Assembly (NCBI GenBank): GCA_023053545.1
Contig: JAKZAN010000001.1
Location: forward strand, 3,182,565 to 3,246,564
DNA length: 64,000 nt
Source: Lepidurus packardi
Taxonomy: Eukaryota; Arthropoda; Branchiopoda; Notostraca; Triopsidae
Direction: 5' to 3'
Every line of letters starts with the position of its first letter. Within the stretch, counting starts at the first letter, position 1. Positions 10,923 to 20,802 of this stretch are shown in pieces. The position numbers were made by a program, and so were the translations under genes. Below the pieces are notes generated by a model that worked only from the letters and a program-made list of their open reading frames with translations, ran no database searches and was not told the origin of the DNA.

Positions 10923-11716
10923 TTACTTGCAGTTTCCCGACCTGTTGTTGCGTTTAGGCTTCTTGCAGTCAACTTTAAAATGCCCTTGTTCACTGCAGTT
11001 GTAACAGCGCTTCGCCTTCTTGTTACCGTCCAGCTTCGCCAAAATCAACTTCATGTTTTTTTCCATAGTGTTCATCCGTTGATATAAATCTAGAGGGTTC
11101 AAAACAACAGCTGTTTCTTCCTCACGCATGTCCTCCACCTGGCTGGTGCAAACACTAGCTGCAATAACTCTTTCTTCCTCGAAGACAGACTCGTACAGAG
11201 TTATTTCCTGGATCGCCTCGTCCAGAGTCTTAAGTTTCGCCATCTATGACGTGCTTCTTGTTTGTCCAGGGAGTTTAGCAATCTTCTTAGAATTATCTCA
11301 TCCCTCGCCTCGACGTTCATCGTCGGATATGCTTTGACATGTAAAGTTTTTAACTGTGCCACGAATTCCGCCATGGTGATGCCCTTTTTTCGGGTCGTCG
11401 TTTCAACCTTTTGTTGCCACACTGCCGTGTTTTTTTGGCCGAAACCTTTTTCCAGATCGTCGAGTGCTAACTTACAATCCTCTTTCACTTTTTCATCTAA
11501 GGCATCGTATGCTAGTTCAGCTCTATCCTTAAGACGAACACTTGGCAATTCCGCCCGCTTAGCCTTTTGCTCCACAGGGTCATATCCATTGAACCGTACA
11601 CAACGTTCAAAATGTCGTCTCCATGCACACCAATCTTGTTCCTCGCCCAAATAGATGTCAGGCATAATAAAAACTTTCTGATTAGTAGACGTAGAGCTGG
11701 TCTCGCAAATAGCCAT
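10923..11716 (-). pseudogene. Gypsy gag with CCHC zinc knuckle
   Basis: An ATG at 11716 opens a frame with the capsid-like segment YLGEEQDWCAWRRHFERCV and DDLEKGFGQKNTAVWQQKV. Near 11240 it shifts into a second frame with a coiled stretch and the zinc knuckle CYNCSEQGHFKVDC. The knuckle follows the usual C-x2-C-x4-H-x4-C spacing and would bind element RNA. The frameshift separates capsid from nucleocapsid and is a disabling break, since gag is normally continuous here. Confidence 0.85.
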
Positions 11717-11734
11717 GATTAACTAGGTTCCTGA

Positions 11735-11752
11735 ATCCTACCGACTGCGCCA
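11735..11752 (-). promoter_or_regulatory. Primer-binding site, tRNA-Ser type
   Basis: The plus strand reads ATCCTACCGACTGCGCCA, one base inside the right LTR. This equals the 3' end of a tRNA including CCA. The CGACTGCG acceptor stem fits animal tRNA-Ser, the primer used by 17.6/297-type gypsy elements. The match is direct; the tRNA-Ser identity is from general knowledge. Confidence 0.8.
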
Positions 11753-11753
11753 C

Positions 11754-11933
11754 TGTAGCATTTGCGATGCTCAGGTCAAGACTGACTGTATTCAAGAACA
11801 TGGCTACATGTAAAAGGTCAATTAGTCAACTCAAAGTAGGTTGCTTAGTCAACCTCTGCGTATTAGTCACGTAGTCAAGGTCTCAAGTCTCAAAGGGAAT
11901 CAGGGGTTACAGCTAAGCATTAATTATATTACA
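11754..11933 (-). repeat. LTR (5' LTR of the minus-strand gypsy element, 180 bp)
   Basis: Partner of 8563-8758, adjoining the primer-binding site, with TTAA duplicated outside at 11934-11937. Confidence 0.9.
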
Positions 11934-12119
11934 TTAAGACCAAGACCAGGTCTTCAGATCCCAACCCTGCTCAGCATACAAACCTATGATTTTAAAGGAG
12001 AGATAAAGCTAAAGTTGAAGAAGTATGGTTTGAACGTGTGAAAATATGAGGAAATTTTTCATAAAATGTTTCTTAAAGCGATAAACGCGAAATAACATTT
12101 TTAGGATTTATTCTCTGTT

Positions 12120-13162
12120 TTACTTGTGTCCTAAATGAACAAGCCCATTAGCATATTGAAATTCAGGACTATTTTCATACTCCGACATATCAAGAGCAAT
12201 TTGACAACTTTCTTTCACTACAAGAGCCTGATCTTGCAAGTACTTTCCAAGAATGATAACGGCTTCAGGTGTGGCTATAGCTCCCAACGCTTCAGCGCAT
12301 TCATGGCGTACCATTTCACTTTCACTGTGGTCAGCAAGTTTAGCAGCAAGTTGCGGAATGCAAACAGGGTTCTGAACTTGGCCTAGAACGTAACCAATCT
12401 CATGACGGAATAATGCAGATTTGCAGTTTAAACCTAGGAAGTAATAGATTAAGAGACATAGACAGAACTTAATAAAAGTTACCGTCTGCGAGCGCCAAAA
12501 TGCTTATATCATCCCCCTTATTTCTTAAAGAGAACATAGCTCGATATCGCTCAAACAAGGGTTTGGTTTCATCAAGCAAAGTATCTCGCAATTTCAAGGT
12601 GTTATTTTCTTGTGTAGGAGGAGCAGGATCGATCGAGACGTAAGGATTTGAGGACAAAGTTGTTTCTTCTTTGATTCGGTTTTCGTCCAAAAGCCAATGA
12701 ATGCGCTGAATAGCTAGCTGGCATGTTTCAGCAACCTCAGGACGTGCATCTTGGCTAAATTCTTCAAGCACTTGCAAGGCTTCCGGCTGTCCTATAGCGC
12801 CCAAGGCTTCTCCTATTGATGAAAAATGGATTACACAATAGAATACAACTCTAATGGGGATTACCTGCTTCATGTCGAACCATCGGTTCTTGGGCAGTGT
12901 CACGAAGCACTTGAATAAGCGCAGGAATAGCTTTGCTGTCTTGCATCTGACCCAAGCAATATGCTAATTCGTGTTTTAATAATGCTGATGAATCAGAAAA
13001 GGCCCTGACAATGCCTTCAATGGCTTCTGTGCCTCCCAAATTCTTCAAAGTAAACAACGCTCTAAAACGTTCCTTAAGAGGTCTATCAGGATTATTTAGT
13101 ACATCAGCTATGGCAGTGATGTGTTGCACACCCCCCAAAACTTCAGAATTGCTTTGAACCAT
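12120..13162 (-). CDS. DOHH: Deoxyhypusine hydroxylase
   Basis: Three exons on the minus strand: 13162-12865, 12812-12483 and 12433-12120 (TAA), 313 codons; the human enzyme is about 300. DOHH is a di-iron HEAT-repeat enzyme that hydroxylates deoxyhypusine in eIF5A, the last step of hypusine formation in the cytosol. The four His-Glu iron-ligand motifs are intact: LLKHELAYCLGQ (HE 64-65), MVRHEAGEALGA (97-98), LFRHEIGYVLGQ (220-221) and MVRHECAEALGA (253-254). The linker between the two four-repeat halves (about residues 150-180) includes YVSIDPAPP. The ATG at 13162 was chosen because the frame upstream to 13270 has no ATG and adds residues the family lacks. Intron phases agree (1, 1). Confidence 0.97.
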
Positions 13163-13891
13163 AATGTCAGTAAGTTCTCTGGTTTGCTTGTCACAGGAAA
13201 TTATTTCCAAATCTCTCTCAAGATTAAGGCGTAACAATGCACTTTTGTCTACAACAGTCAGTTCAGACAAACCGTTATCACCACAACACCAACTGAGCAG
13301 CGACGCTAACCGTACCTTTGAAGAATTGAGCGGTACTACGGCTGGCTTAAGGCCACGGTGTAGTGGAGCCTCTTATGGCGCAACATAGTGGCAAAACTGA
13401 TTTACTATTTCTCATTGCCCTGTGTCATTGCATCGGTTTCGATTAGTTTTTTTCGATGTTTTTTTCAATGGAAATTTTACCAAATATCAAATTCAGCTGC
13501 TACCAAAGCAACATTTAAAGTTATTTGTTAGATATTTAAAAAACAATTCTATGGTAGAATTTCTTATAAAATAGTGTTTAAAGGTTGTGTAAATTACGAT
13601 GAGAAATTGTGCTGACACTCAGAAATAACGGTCAGGCATAGCTTCTTTTGTCCTGTCCTTCGTTCCGCTTAGATCATTTACACCAGAGCTGCGTTTATTT
13701 GACGCGTTTTCTTAACCGAATCCGACTCGCTGGCTTGAAGCCATGTTATTTGCCTGACGCGTCATCTGTTGTGCGTTTTATTTGTGAGAGAAGCAGACGC
13801 GTCGCGTCTTGCCGGACGCGTCAGACGAGAACTGACTTCCTCCTTCAGCGAGTCCGTAGTGCGAGTACTAGAAGTTGTTTATATTTTGCCG
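13163..13891. other. Interval between DOHH and a small divergent gene, with clustered ACGCGT sites
   Basis: Presumed shared upstream region. ACGCGT occurs at 13702-13707, 13757-13762, 13797-13802 and 13816-13821, dense for AT-rich DNA. ACGCGT is the MluI box known from cell-cycle promoters in yeast; relevance here is unknown. No coding exon could be supported. Confidence 0.4.
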
Positions 13892-14244
13892 ATGAACGTG
13901 GAGCAAGTTGTAGTTAATTTAGACGAATTACATTTCATTTCTGTGGCAAATGACACTTTTAATGCATTATTACCAAGTAAGAATTGTTACTATAATCATT
14001 AGAGCTACTAATTGTAATCCAGGATTTTTTTGTGTCAGATGGCAAACCATTTTCCATTAATAAGGAACAGTTGTTAAGTTTTGGATGTGATGCTGATTTC
14101 GTGACCGGTTTGGAAGAGAGTTTACTTGGTAACAAAGTCGATAGCCATGATCCAGAAAATAAAGAAGCCGAAATTCAAGTATTGAAAAATATTAGTGAAT
14201 TTAGCGAGCTTTTGATAATGGATTTGTTTTCTTATTTGAAATGA
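13892..14244 (+). CDS. Small two-exon protein of unknown function (96 aa)
   Basis: Exon 1 is 13892-13976 and exon 2 is 14039-14244 (TGA). The intron has GTAAG and a long pyrimidine tract before CAG and keeps frame. The protein is acidic and leucine-rich: it starts MNVEQVVVNLDELHFISVAN, has a GKPFSINKEQLLSFGCDADF segment and ends ELLIMDLFSYLK. No domain recognised and no signal peptide or membrane segment seen. It sits just upstream of a broken Myb/SANT-like domain on the same strand and may be the first ORF of an old transposon. Either a lineage-specific gene or transposon-derived. Confidence 0.45.
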
Positions 14245-14475
14245 TTGAATGTACTGTGCCATTTAAATTTGAATTCCCGCTTAGAAAGGGGCGCACACCA
14301 CGTAACTGGGGGGAGCCTCTTGTTGGCGGGAAAGCTGTTCCTTTGTTCCTTACCTCATGGTTACACAAGAAAGACCTCTCTCACATAGTAAAGTGGAAAA
14401 TAAAGATTTTCACGTGTATTATTCGAGTTTACCTATTTACTCTCCATTAAGAATAAAGAACAGTATGGACCCTAA

Positions 14476-14780
14476 AGGTTTCAGCAAGTCGCGTCAGCGA
14501 GGCGACTGAAGCATTGGTCGAGCTACTGAAGCAACAGGAAATGAAGTGTGCTTTGAAGAGCAAAGGGAAAGCGGGCAGACTTTATACCCAAAACTTGCGG
14601 CGGAATTGCAAAAAAAGGGCTTTAATCTTGGTCTGAATCCAATCATCAAAGTGAAAGACAAGTGGTAAAACCTAAAAAGATCTTTTAATGCTTGGAACAA
14701 CAATGCGAAGAAAACGGGTAGCAATTCACTGTTAGAAAACTTCTGCGATTTGTGGAGAAAAACGTCCACAAAAAACGGGT
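14476..14780 (+). pseudogene. Myb/SANT-like DNA-binding domain remnant
   Basis: One frame gives SRVSEATEALVELLKQQEMK. After a frameshift near 14556 the next gives YPKLAAELQKKGFNL, VKDKW-stop-NLKRSFNAWNNN and ENFCDLWRK. The three-helix pattern with spaced W and the KDKWxNLKR core is that of Myb/SANT-like domains found with Harbinger transposons and MSANTD genes. A TAA within the recognition-helix region plus the frameshift make it a pseudogene unless spliced around, for which no sites were seen. Confidence 0.6.
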
Positions 14781-14844
14781 AAACGAAAGTGCAGTGTTTT
14801 CTTCTCACTTTTTTCCGACTGCAGCACCCTCCTAATAACAGCAG

Positions 14845-15030
14845 CTTCCGAACTGCACTTTTAGAAGTCGTCGAGCTTCGAAAAGTGAACCTTCGAATCT
14901 GCAGTTTTAGAAGCCGTCTGGCTTCTAAAATTGCAGTTTGAAATCTTCACTTTTTGAAGTCGTTGGGCTTCTAGAAGTGCACTTCGGAAACTCTACTTCT
15001 AGAAGTACTCGGGCTTCAATAACGTAAATC
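14845..15030. repeat. Tandem array of about four hairpin-forming units (period about 46 bp)
   Basis: Each unit holds a short inverted repeat around AGAAG and CTTCT. The clearest (about 14905-14930) is TTTTAGAAGCC, four bases, GGCTTCTAAAA. Neighbours are diverged versions of the same hairpin with loops such as GTCG and GTTG. Units begin near 14845, 14891, 14937 and 14983. Confidence 0.75.
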
Positions 15031-15293
15031 TTAATGTGCAGTAAGTGAAATTCATTTATTTCTTTTTTTGTCATTTTGTGTTGCAAACAACAAAACAAAA
15101 AACAGTAACAAACAACAAAACAAAAAACAGTAACAAACAAAAAAAAATAAGCTGAATTACAAATAAACCATAAACGTAAAAATACAAACGTACAAAACGT
15201 ACAACGATGTTTTACGAACATTAGAACATTAGAACCTAGGAAACATTAGGAAACACTAGGAAACAACAAACATTGGAAACTCCAGGCGGATGA
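15031..15293. repeat. A-rich low-complexity stretch with short tandem duplications
   Basis: Contains AACAAACAACAAAACAAAAA units repeated at about 15085-15140 and ACATTAGAAC / CATTAGGAAACA units at 15218-15275. Adjoins the last exon of the minus-strand gene ending at 15294. No coding signal. Confidence 0.6.
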
Positions 15294-17071
15294 CTACGGA
15301 CTTTCGAGACATGCTTTTGCCTCTGTGAGGAAAGGCAAGAACGATACCAGCGAAACGCACATTTGCGTTTCCTTATCTTTAAATCCGAGGCATTCCGATT
15401 GTAGAAATAATAGAGTTGGCTTCACGTAAGAGGAGTATTTTATGTCAAAGACGTAATACGCCGCCATCAATACCGTTACTGCTTCTGCTGAGCTATTACC
15501 GATGTAGATGGGTTCACTCCCATCCACAACTACTGATAAATCGGACCCCACTGCAATTATAAAAATTGGGCCCCTTTTTATTTCACAAATTGAATCAAGC
15601 AGGTTTGCGGATTCCTTTCAAAAAAAGAAAAAAATGTTACACAGACTTCTCAACCAAAGAAACGTTCAGTTACCTCTCGTATGTCAAATAAATGTCTCCA
15701 TGCGTTCCTATCCTTCTTTTGCCCCATGAGCATGCGAGGAAGAATTTCCAAAGCAAGGCGAGAAGCCACTTCTAAAATTGGAGTTGGTGATAAATGCTAG
15801 TTAATTTTTTTCTAATTTGAATTACCTGATTCATTGTCGAACTCCTTATGCCTGTCTACTTTAAAAAGCTCAACAACCGATCTAGTGTTGCATTTCTTCG
15901 CTACAGCAATAATTAACGGCACCAACTTATTCCACTCTTGCCGCACTCTGGAAGAAGATTTTTCACCGTATATAGCATCAAATTCCATCAATATCTGTTA
16001 ACAACAAAACGAAATTAGAAACTACGGAAATCACTTAACTTTAGTAACTTACGTAGGGAAACTCCAATAAAAAAGGAAACTTCTTGACCACCTGAAGCTG
16101 GGTTCCCAACTTGCCAGAATTAATTTCATTTCGACGGCCTTCGAAAGTTAGTTTCAGAAGTGCCTTCAGGGTCTGCGAGTCAAGGGTTGAGTATTGCGTC
16201 TGAATGACGCCAACGCTTCATATGACGTTACATCAAACACTGTAAATACGTAAATTTGAGGCGAAAAATTAAAATTAACGGAATTTTAACATGAAAATAA
16301 TTATTAACTGTTACTCTTTGCTTCGCAGGCATGTTTGTTACCCGGGGATAGGCGTGTGTTAGTTTTCTCTGGTTTTACGTTTTTTTGGAAAGGTTTCTTC
16401 CGGTAAAATTTCATGCTAATATTAAACGTGTACCAATTCTAAAAAGGATTATACTTTGAATTAAATTTTGTACAAGAAAAAAATTAAAATAGAAGTTTCT
16501 TACGGAAGCTGTTTCGTAACTGCCTTTTCCTTCAATCAACGACGGGAATTTGTCAAGAAGATTTCTAACTACTCTTTTCCGTTCTTCTATGGTCGGGGTG
16601 TATGTGTGCATCTCAATGGAGCGTTTAACTTCCCTGAGGAGGTTGTCGATTTCAGTTTTTGAGAGTGGCTTACGTTCCTTCAGCTTATTGTCGATTGATA
16701 TCCCAAAACGAGTAGGAATTTTATACGAAGTAGGCAACTTCGTGTTTGCCTTATAGGCAGTAGCAGTAGCAGGTGTAGTTTTGCTTGCAGCTACCTGCCT
16801 TTCGTTTAACACGGAAACGGAAGAACGCGAATCTAGACGTAAGAAAGCAAACACGTACTATGACGTAAGTTGGGGAAGGACATAAAATTTACCACATGTG
16901 GGATTTTCGTTATCAGTTTCCAGTAGCTCGCAACCGCTGGTTCCGCACGGAACGCCTATAAGTATATGCTTTTATTTTTCAATAATGTTCATTGAATGGA
17001 TAGATAATTTGTTGTAATACCTTCAAAAATTATTGAACCATCATGTGATGAGCCGGTGCTCTTAACAATAA

Positions 17072-17094
17072 CCCAAGTAGCACAAGTTGGTCGA
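17072..17094 (+). repeat. Left terminal inverted repeat of the 10.1 kb element
   Basis: Exact reverse complement of 27174-27196. It is followed by TGACGTCAC and TGACGTT motifs at 17113-17150. Confidence 0.9.
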
Positions 17095-17203
17095 TAAATG
17101 GTTGAAATGACGTCACCGACGTCTGAAATTGACGTCACTTTGTGACGTTAAGACGGACTGCAAATTGTATGTCACCTTTACGTTGTATAATCGTCAAATT
17201 TAG

Positions 17204-17411
17204 ACGTCCAAGGTATCGTCCGTTTTAGGTCGAAACAACGTTGCTCAGAGTCAAGTATATAGTCCTACGGGGATTTTTCTTTCCCCAACTTTAATCCGAT
17301 TAAACACTTTACGTCGCAGTAACGTCAAATTTCAACGCTCAAAGTATCGTCTCTTTCACGTCGAAGCAACGTCACTTAGAGTCAAGTATATTGTCCCTAA
17401 GGGGATTTTTC
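17204..17411 (+). repeat. Direct repeat, two copies about 118 bp apart
   Basis: Both copies begin CGTCAAATTT, pass through GTATCGTC and AGAGTCAAGTATAT and end GGGGATTTTTCTTT. They belong to the left subterminal region of the 10.1 kb element. Confidence 0.75.
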
Positions 17412-19915
17412 TTTTGCCAGTAAAACAATTTATTTTGTTTCGCGCGGGTTCATTTTTAATCTTTGGCAAATGGTTGTAACTTTTCCCTCCAGATGTCGTT
17501 CCACTCAAACTTTGAAACATTCGCTATTATGCTGTACGTTTAAAAGACGTACGTTTTCGCTGTACGTTTAAAAGACGTCTATTAGACGTCTTGAATACGT
17601 TTAATAGACGTTTACTAGTCTGTTTATTTTGCTTTGAATTGACGTATTTTAAGCAGTACAGAAACATGCTTGTTCATGCTAGTTCCTTTATTATGGTTCT
17701 ATTTATCATCGAAAGGTCGGAATTGTAAATACGCTTCAAGCTTGTACCCAGGATATACTTTAAATTATGAAAAACGTGTTTTTGGCAGGATACAACGGAA
17801 AGCGGAAACAATGCGCTTTTTCGTCATATTGCCTTTTTCCTCCATGATTTGAAATGTGAGGTTTTGCTGAACTCAACTGCTGTATTTGATCAATTAAAAC
17901 ATTTTTGGTGAGAATTTCCCGGCCTTTCATTTGTTATATGGAAAATTTTATGGAAAATAATTTCAAAGACGTTTGTCAAAAGAAGCGCTTAGAAATGTTT
18001 CCATATATTGCCACTAGATGTCCAAAACAACATATTGTATTGCCACTAGATGTCGTTGTATGGGAAAGGTACATTCCCCGAAAAGATCGCTCCGTACCCT
18101 ATAACCACTTTCCCGTTCCCCTCAGCTCAGCTCCCAAGCGACTGGATCATCCAAGACGTTCCGACGCTCCGAGACACTCCCAAGATGCTGCACTACGCTC
18201 CAAAAGTCGCTACACGACGCTTCCAAGACGCTGTAAGATGCTATATGACGCTCCAAGACGATTCCAGGCTTCACATCACCAGGTTTCGAGACCGAGACTA
18301 CCCAAAATTGTATAGACCAGCGAGACCGTTCTCGAGACCAACATTGGTATATCAGTCTTATCCACTGGTGATTATAACAATCACACATGCAAATTACGTC
18401 ACTGAACAGGCTATGTGATAATAACGCCTCCGGTCACTTTTCCTTTGGTCACATTTATTACTTGTTAATGCGAAAGATTACCGGACGCCAGCAGACTTCT
18501 CAGGATTCGTTTACTCGGATTTAAAATTAGAAAGTATGGGATATTGTCGCGGATGACTTTTTTCGTAGGGTTTATTTCCGTTCCTGTCCAAAGCCGGACT
18601 CTATCATATACAGTTTCTTCCCTTTATCTACCACCAATGTACCCCTTTACCTTGGGGGAAATTATTCTCCAGACACTCCAATTAACCAACATTCCCTAAA
18701 ATATACAGATTTAAGTAATTTGCTCTTAACTAATTGGCTCGTAGCGGCCTAGTGTCGGGGGCTTCGTAGGACTACTGTCGAGTCGGCCCTAAAATGCAAG
18801 AAAGGCTTTACATGCAAAGAGGGAAAAAAGTGCAAGAAAAGGCAACAATAGGCCAAACAGCAGAAAGGCCTAAAGTAAAACAAGTGCACAAAGTGACGGT
18901 CAATTAATGAACATGTTCTCCCCTTTCGCATTTACAACATGCCCGTCCGTGTGCGTATTGTGAACGTTGTCCCAACGCATTGTGTGTCGAAGAATAGACG
19001 TCGGTCGTCTTAAAACATCAACCAACCAACTAGGGCAGCTTCGGCCAAAACTGCACCACTTGTTGATACTGCACGACTTTTGAAAAATTGCACCACTTGT
19101 TGACTTGGCGATGGCAAACAGGTCTGCTCAAGAGGCCTGATTTGAGGCTGGAGGTAGTGCAGGATTTTTTTTTATACTGGTACCGGCATCACTGTTGCAT
19201 ATGTGGCGTAATTGAGGAAGTATTGGCCATTAACGGGCGGGGTACTGGAAGCCGAAGGTGTGCTTGACATTTTTTGAACGATGGAGACGCTAAAAAATGA
19301 AAGAGTTGAGAAAATAAAATTAGGGTAAATACGACTCAAATAAAAATGGTATTTTCTCATTATAAAATGTCACGATTTCTGGTTTGAAAAAATGTAAACA
19401 ACAACAACAAAGAATCCATTTACCTCGAAACACATACACAAAAACAGAACAACTTATGTATTTGGCCTTTTGATAGCTCTGATACTCAAAAATGCCCTTT
19501 GATAGCTCTGATACTCTTATTCTTTACTGGCCTTGTTCACCACTATTTCGGTGCGTGAACCGTTTAAAAATAAATAAAAATAGTGCAGAGAAAGTCCCCG
19601 TCTTGAACGGTGACACCGTTCAAGATTATACAATATAGAAAAAGAACTCCTAAGACACCCCTACGAATTTGAACCGCATACAGTTAGACTAATAATAAAT
19701 TTTTGCAAATACTTACTCATTGTCTGCTTTAGCCTGAATAATGTTCATTTCGGAATTCGGGCTGTTGGGTGAAGTTCAAGGTAACGCTTATATCCGCCTC
19801 TCCTTTTCACTACTCGGGGAGGCTCCATTTTTGCAAGAAAACCTTTTTTTTAAATTGAAATGCGACCGCACCTTTGCCTGTTCTACACTGAAATACGACG
19901 ATTTGTTTCTTTCTG

Positions 19916-20150
19916 AACTGAAATACGGCACTTTATCTATGGAATAGTGTGTTCCAAAAACACGTTCACACTTCCAACGTTGTTTAGAAATTTAAAGTTT
20001 CAGTATATTCAAAGGCGACTTTCTGCTTGTACGACGAAATACGACACTTTATCTATCGAAATAGTTTGTTTCAAAAACACGTTCACACTTCCAACGTTGT
20101 TTAGAACTTTAAAGTTTCAGTATATTCAAAGCCGACTTTCTGCTTGTATC
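19916..20150 (+). repeat. 115-bp tandem repeat, two copies
   Basis: Two adjacent near-identical units share CACTTTATCTAT, AAAACACGTTCACACTTCCA and GACTTTCTGCTTGTA. They differ by single changes and a small indel. Confidence 0.85.
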
Positions 20151-20802
20151 AATTGATACTTTCAGCATTCAGAAAACTTGCATTTCTGCCAATGAATAGA
20201 AAGGCCATGGATTCATTTGGGAATTGAAGGTTCCATATAATGAAAAGGGAAGGGAATGTTTTGTGCCTTGGAGCTCGGAGTAGAAACGGATTCCACTTTC
20301 CCAAAGTTTAGGTTTGGTTCGGTACAAAACGGATCGAAATAAGCAAACGGGTAAGGATTAGACCACTGAGTATACTGCACCCGTTTCCCTATACCCGTTT
20401 CTTTTCCAGAGTATCACCAACTTTGGGGAAGTTTTAGGAAAGGGTCATCCCTGAAAGGTTAATGTCAAATGAAAGGTTAATGTTAAAGGTTAATCGACTG
20501 GACCTTCGTATGGAATGTTTTTCCTGACCCTGGAGACCAGTCTGACCTTACCTGGTCCGGGATCGACACCTGCGCTGTTAATACGTTGTCAGTCGTGGTT
20601 ATGAAACACAACGAGCAATATAACGCGAGTTTACAATAACTACAGTTTACAGTGTGATTACATTTCGACAAAGATTGTGATTTAAATAACTACATACGCC
20701 ATTTAGAGAGGTACACTTATTTGTCCACTCCGTCCGTTAATATTTCATTTCTTAAAAAAAGCTAAGTAAGTAATGTATCTATAATGTAGTTTGTTAGGAA
20801 AC

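Larger units (their letters stand above)
8563..11933 (-). mobile_element. Ty3/gypsy LTR retrotransposon, minus strand, both LTRs and TSD
   Basis: Two LTRs (8563-8758 and 11754-11933) both begin TGTAGCAT and end ATATTACA. TTAA flanks the element at 8559-8562 and 11934-11937. On the minus strand the order is LTR, tRNA-Ser-type primer site, gag with zinc knuckle, protease/RT remains, RNase H, integrase start, C-terminal tail, LTR. The LTRs differ by indels (the left one has an extra stretch near 8620-8643), so the insertion is old. Frameshifts, stops and loss of most of the integrase core make it defective. Confidence 0.93.
17095..20802. other. Left half of the 10.1 kb element, no gene recognised
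   Basis: Holds ACGTC-rich repeats to about 17640, a segment at 17945-18085 related to 7495-7625, degenerate GCTCCAAGAC units at 18140-18265, a doubled TTTGATAGCTCTGATACTC near 19464 and 19498, and a 115-bp tandem repeat near 19920-20150. Open frames are short and unlike any family I know. A transposase with many small exons could be hidden here. Confidence 0.5.

Noticed and set aside
13160..13270. Longer N terminus for DOHH starting near 13270
   Set aside because: The codon there is TTG and the added residues do not fit the family. The ATG at 13162 gives the expected length.
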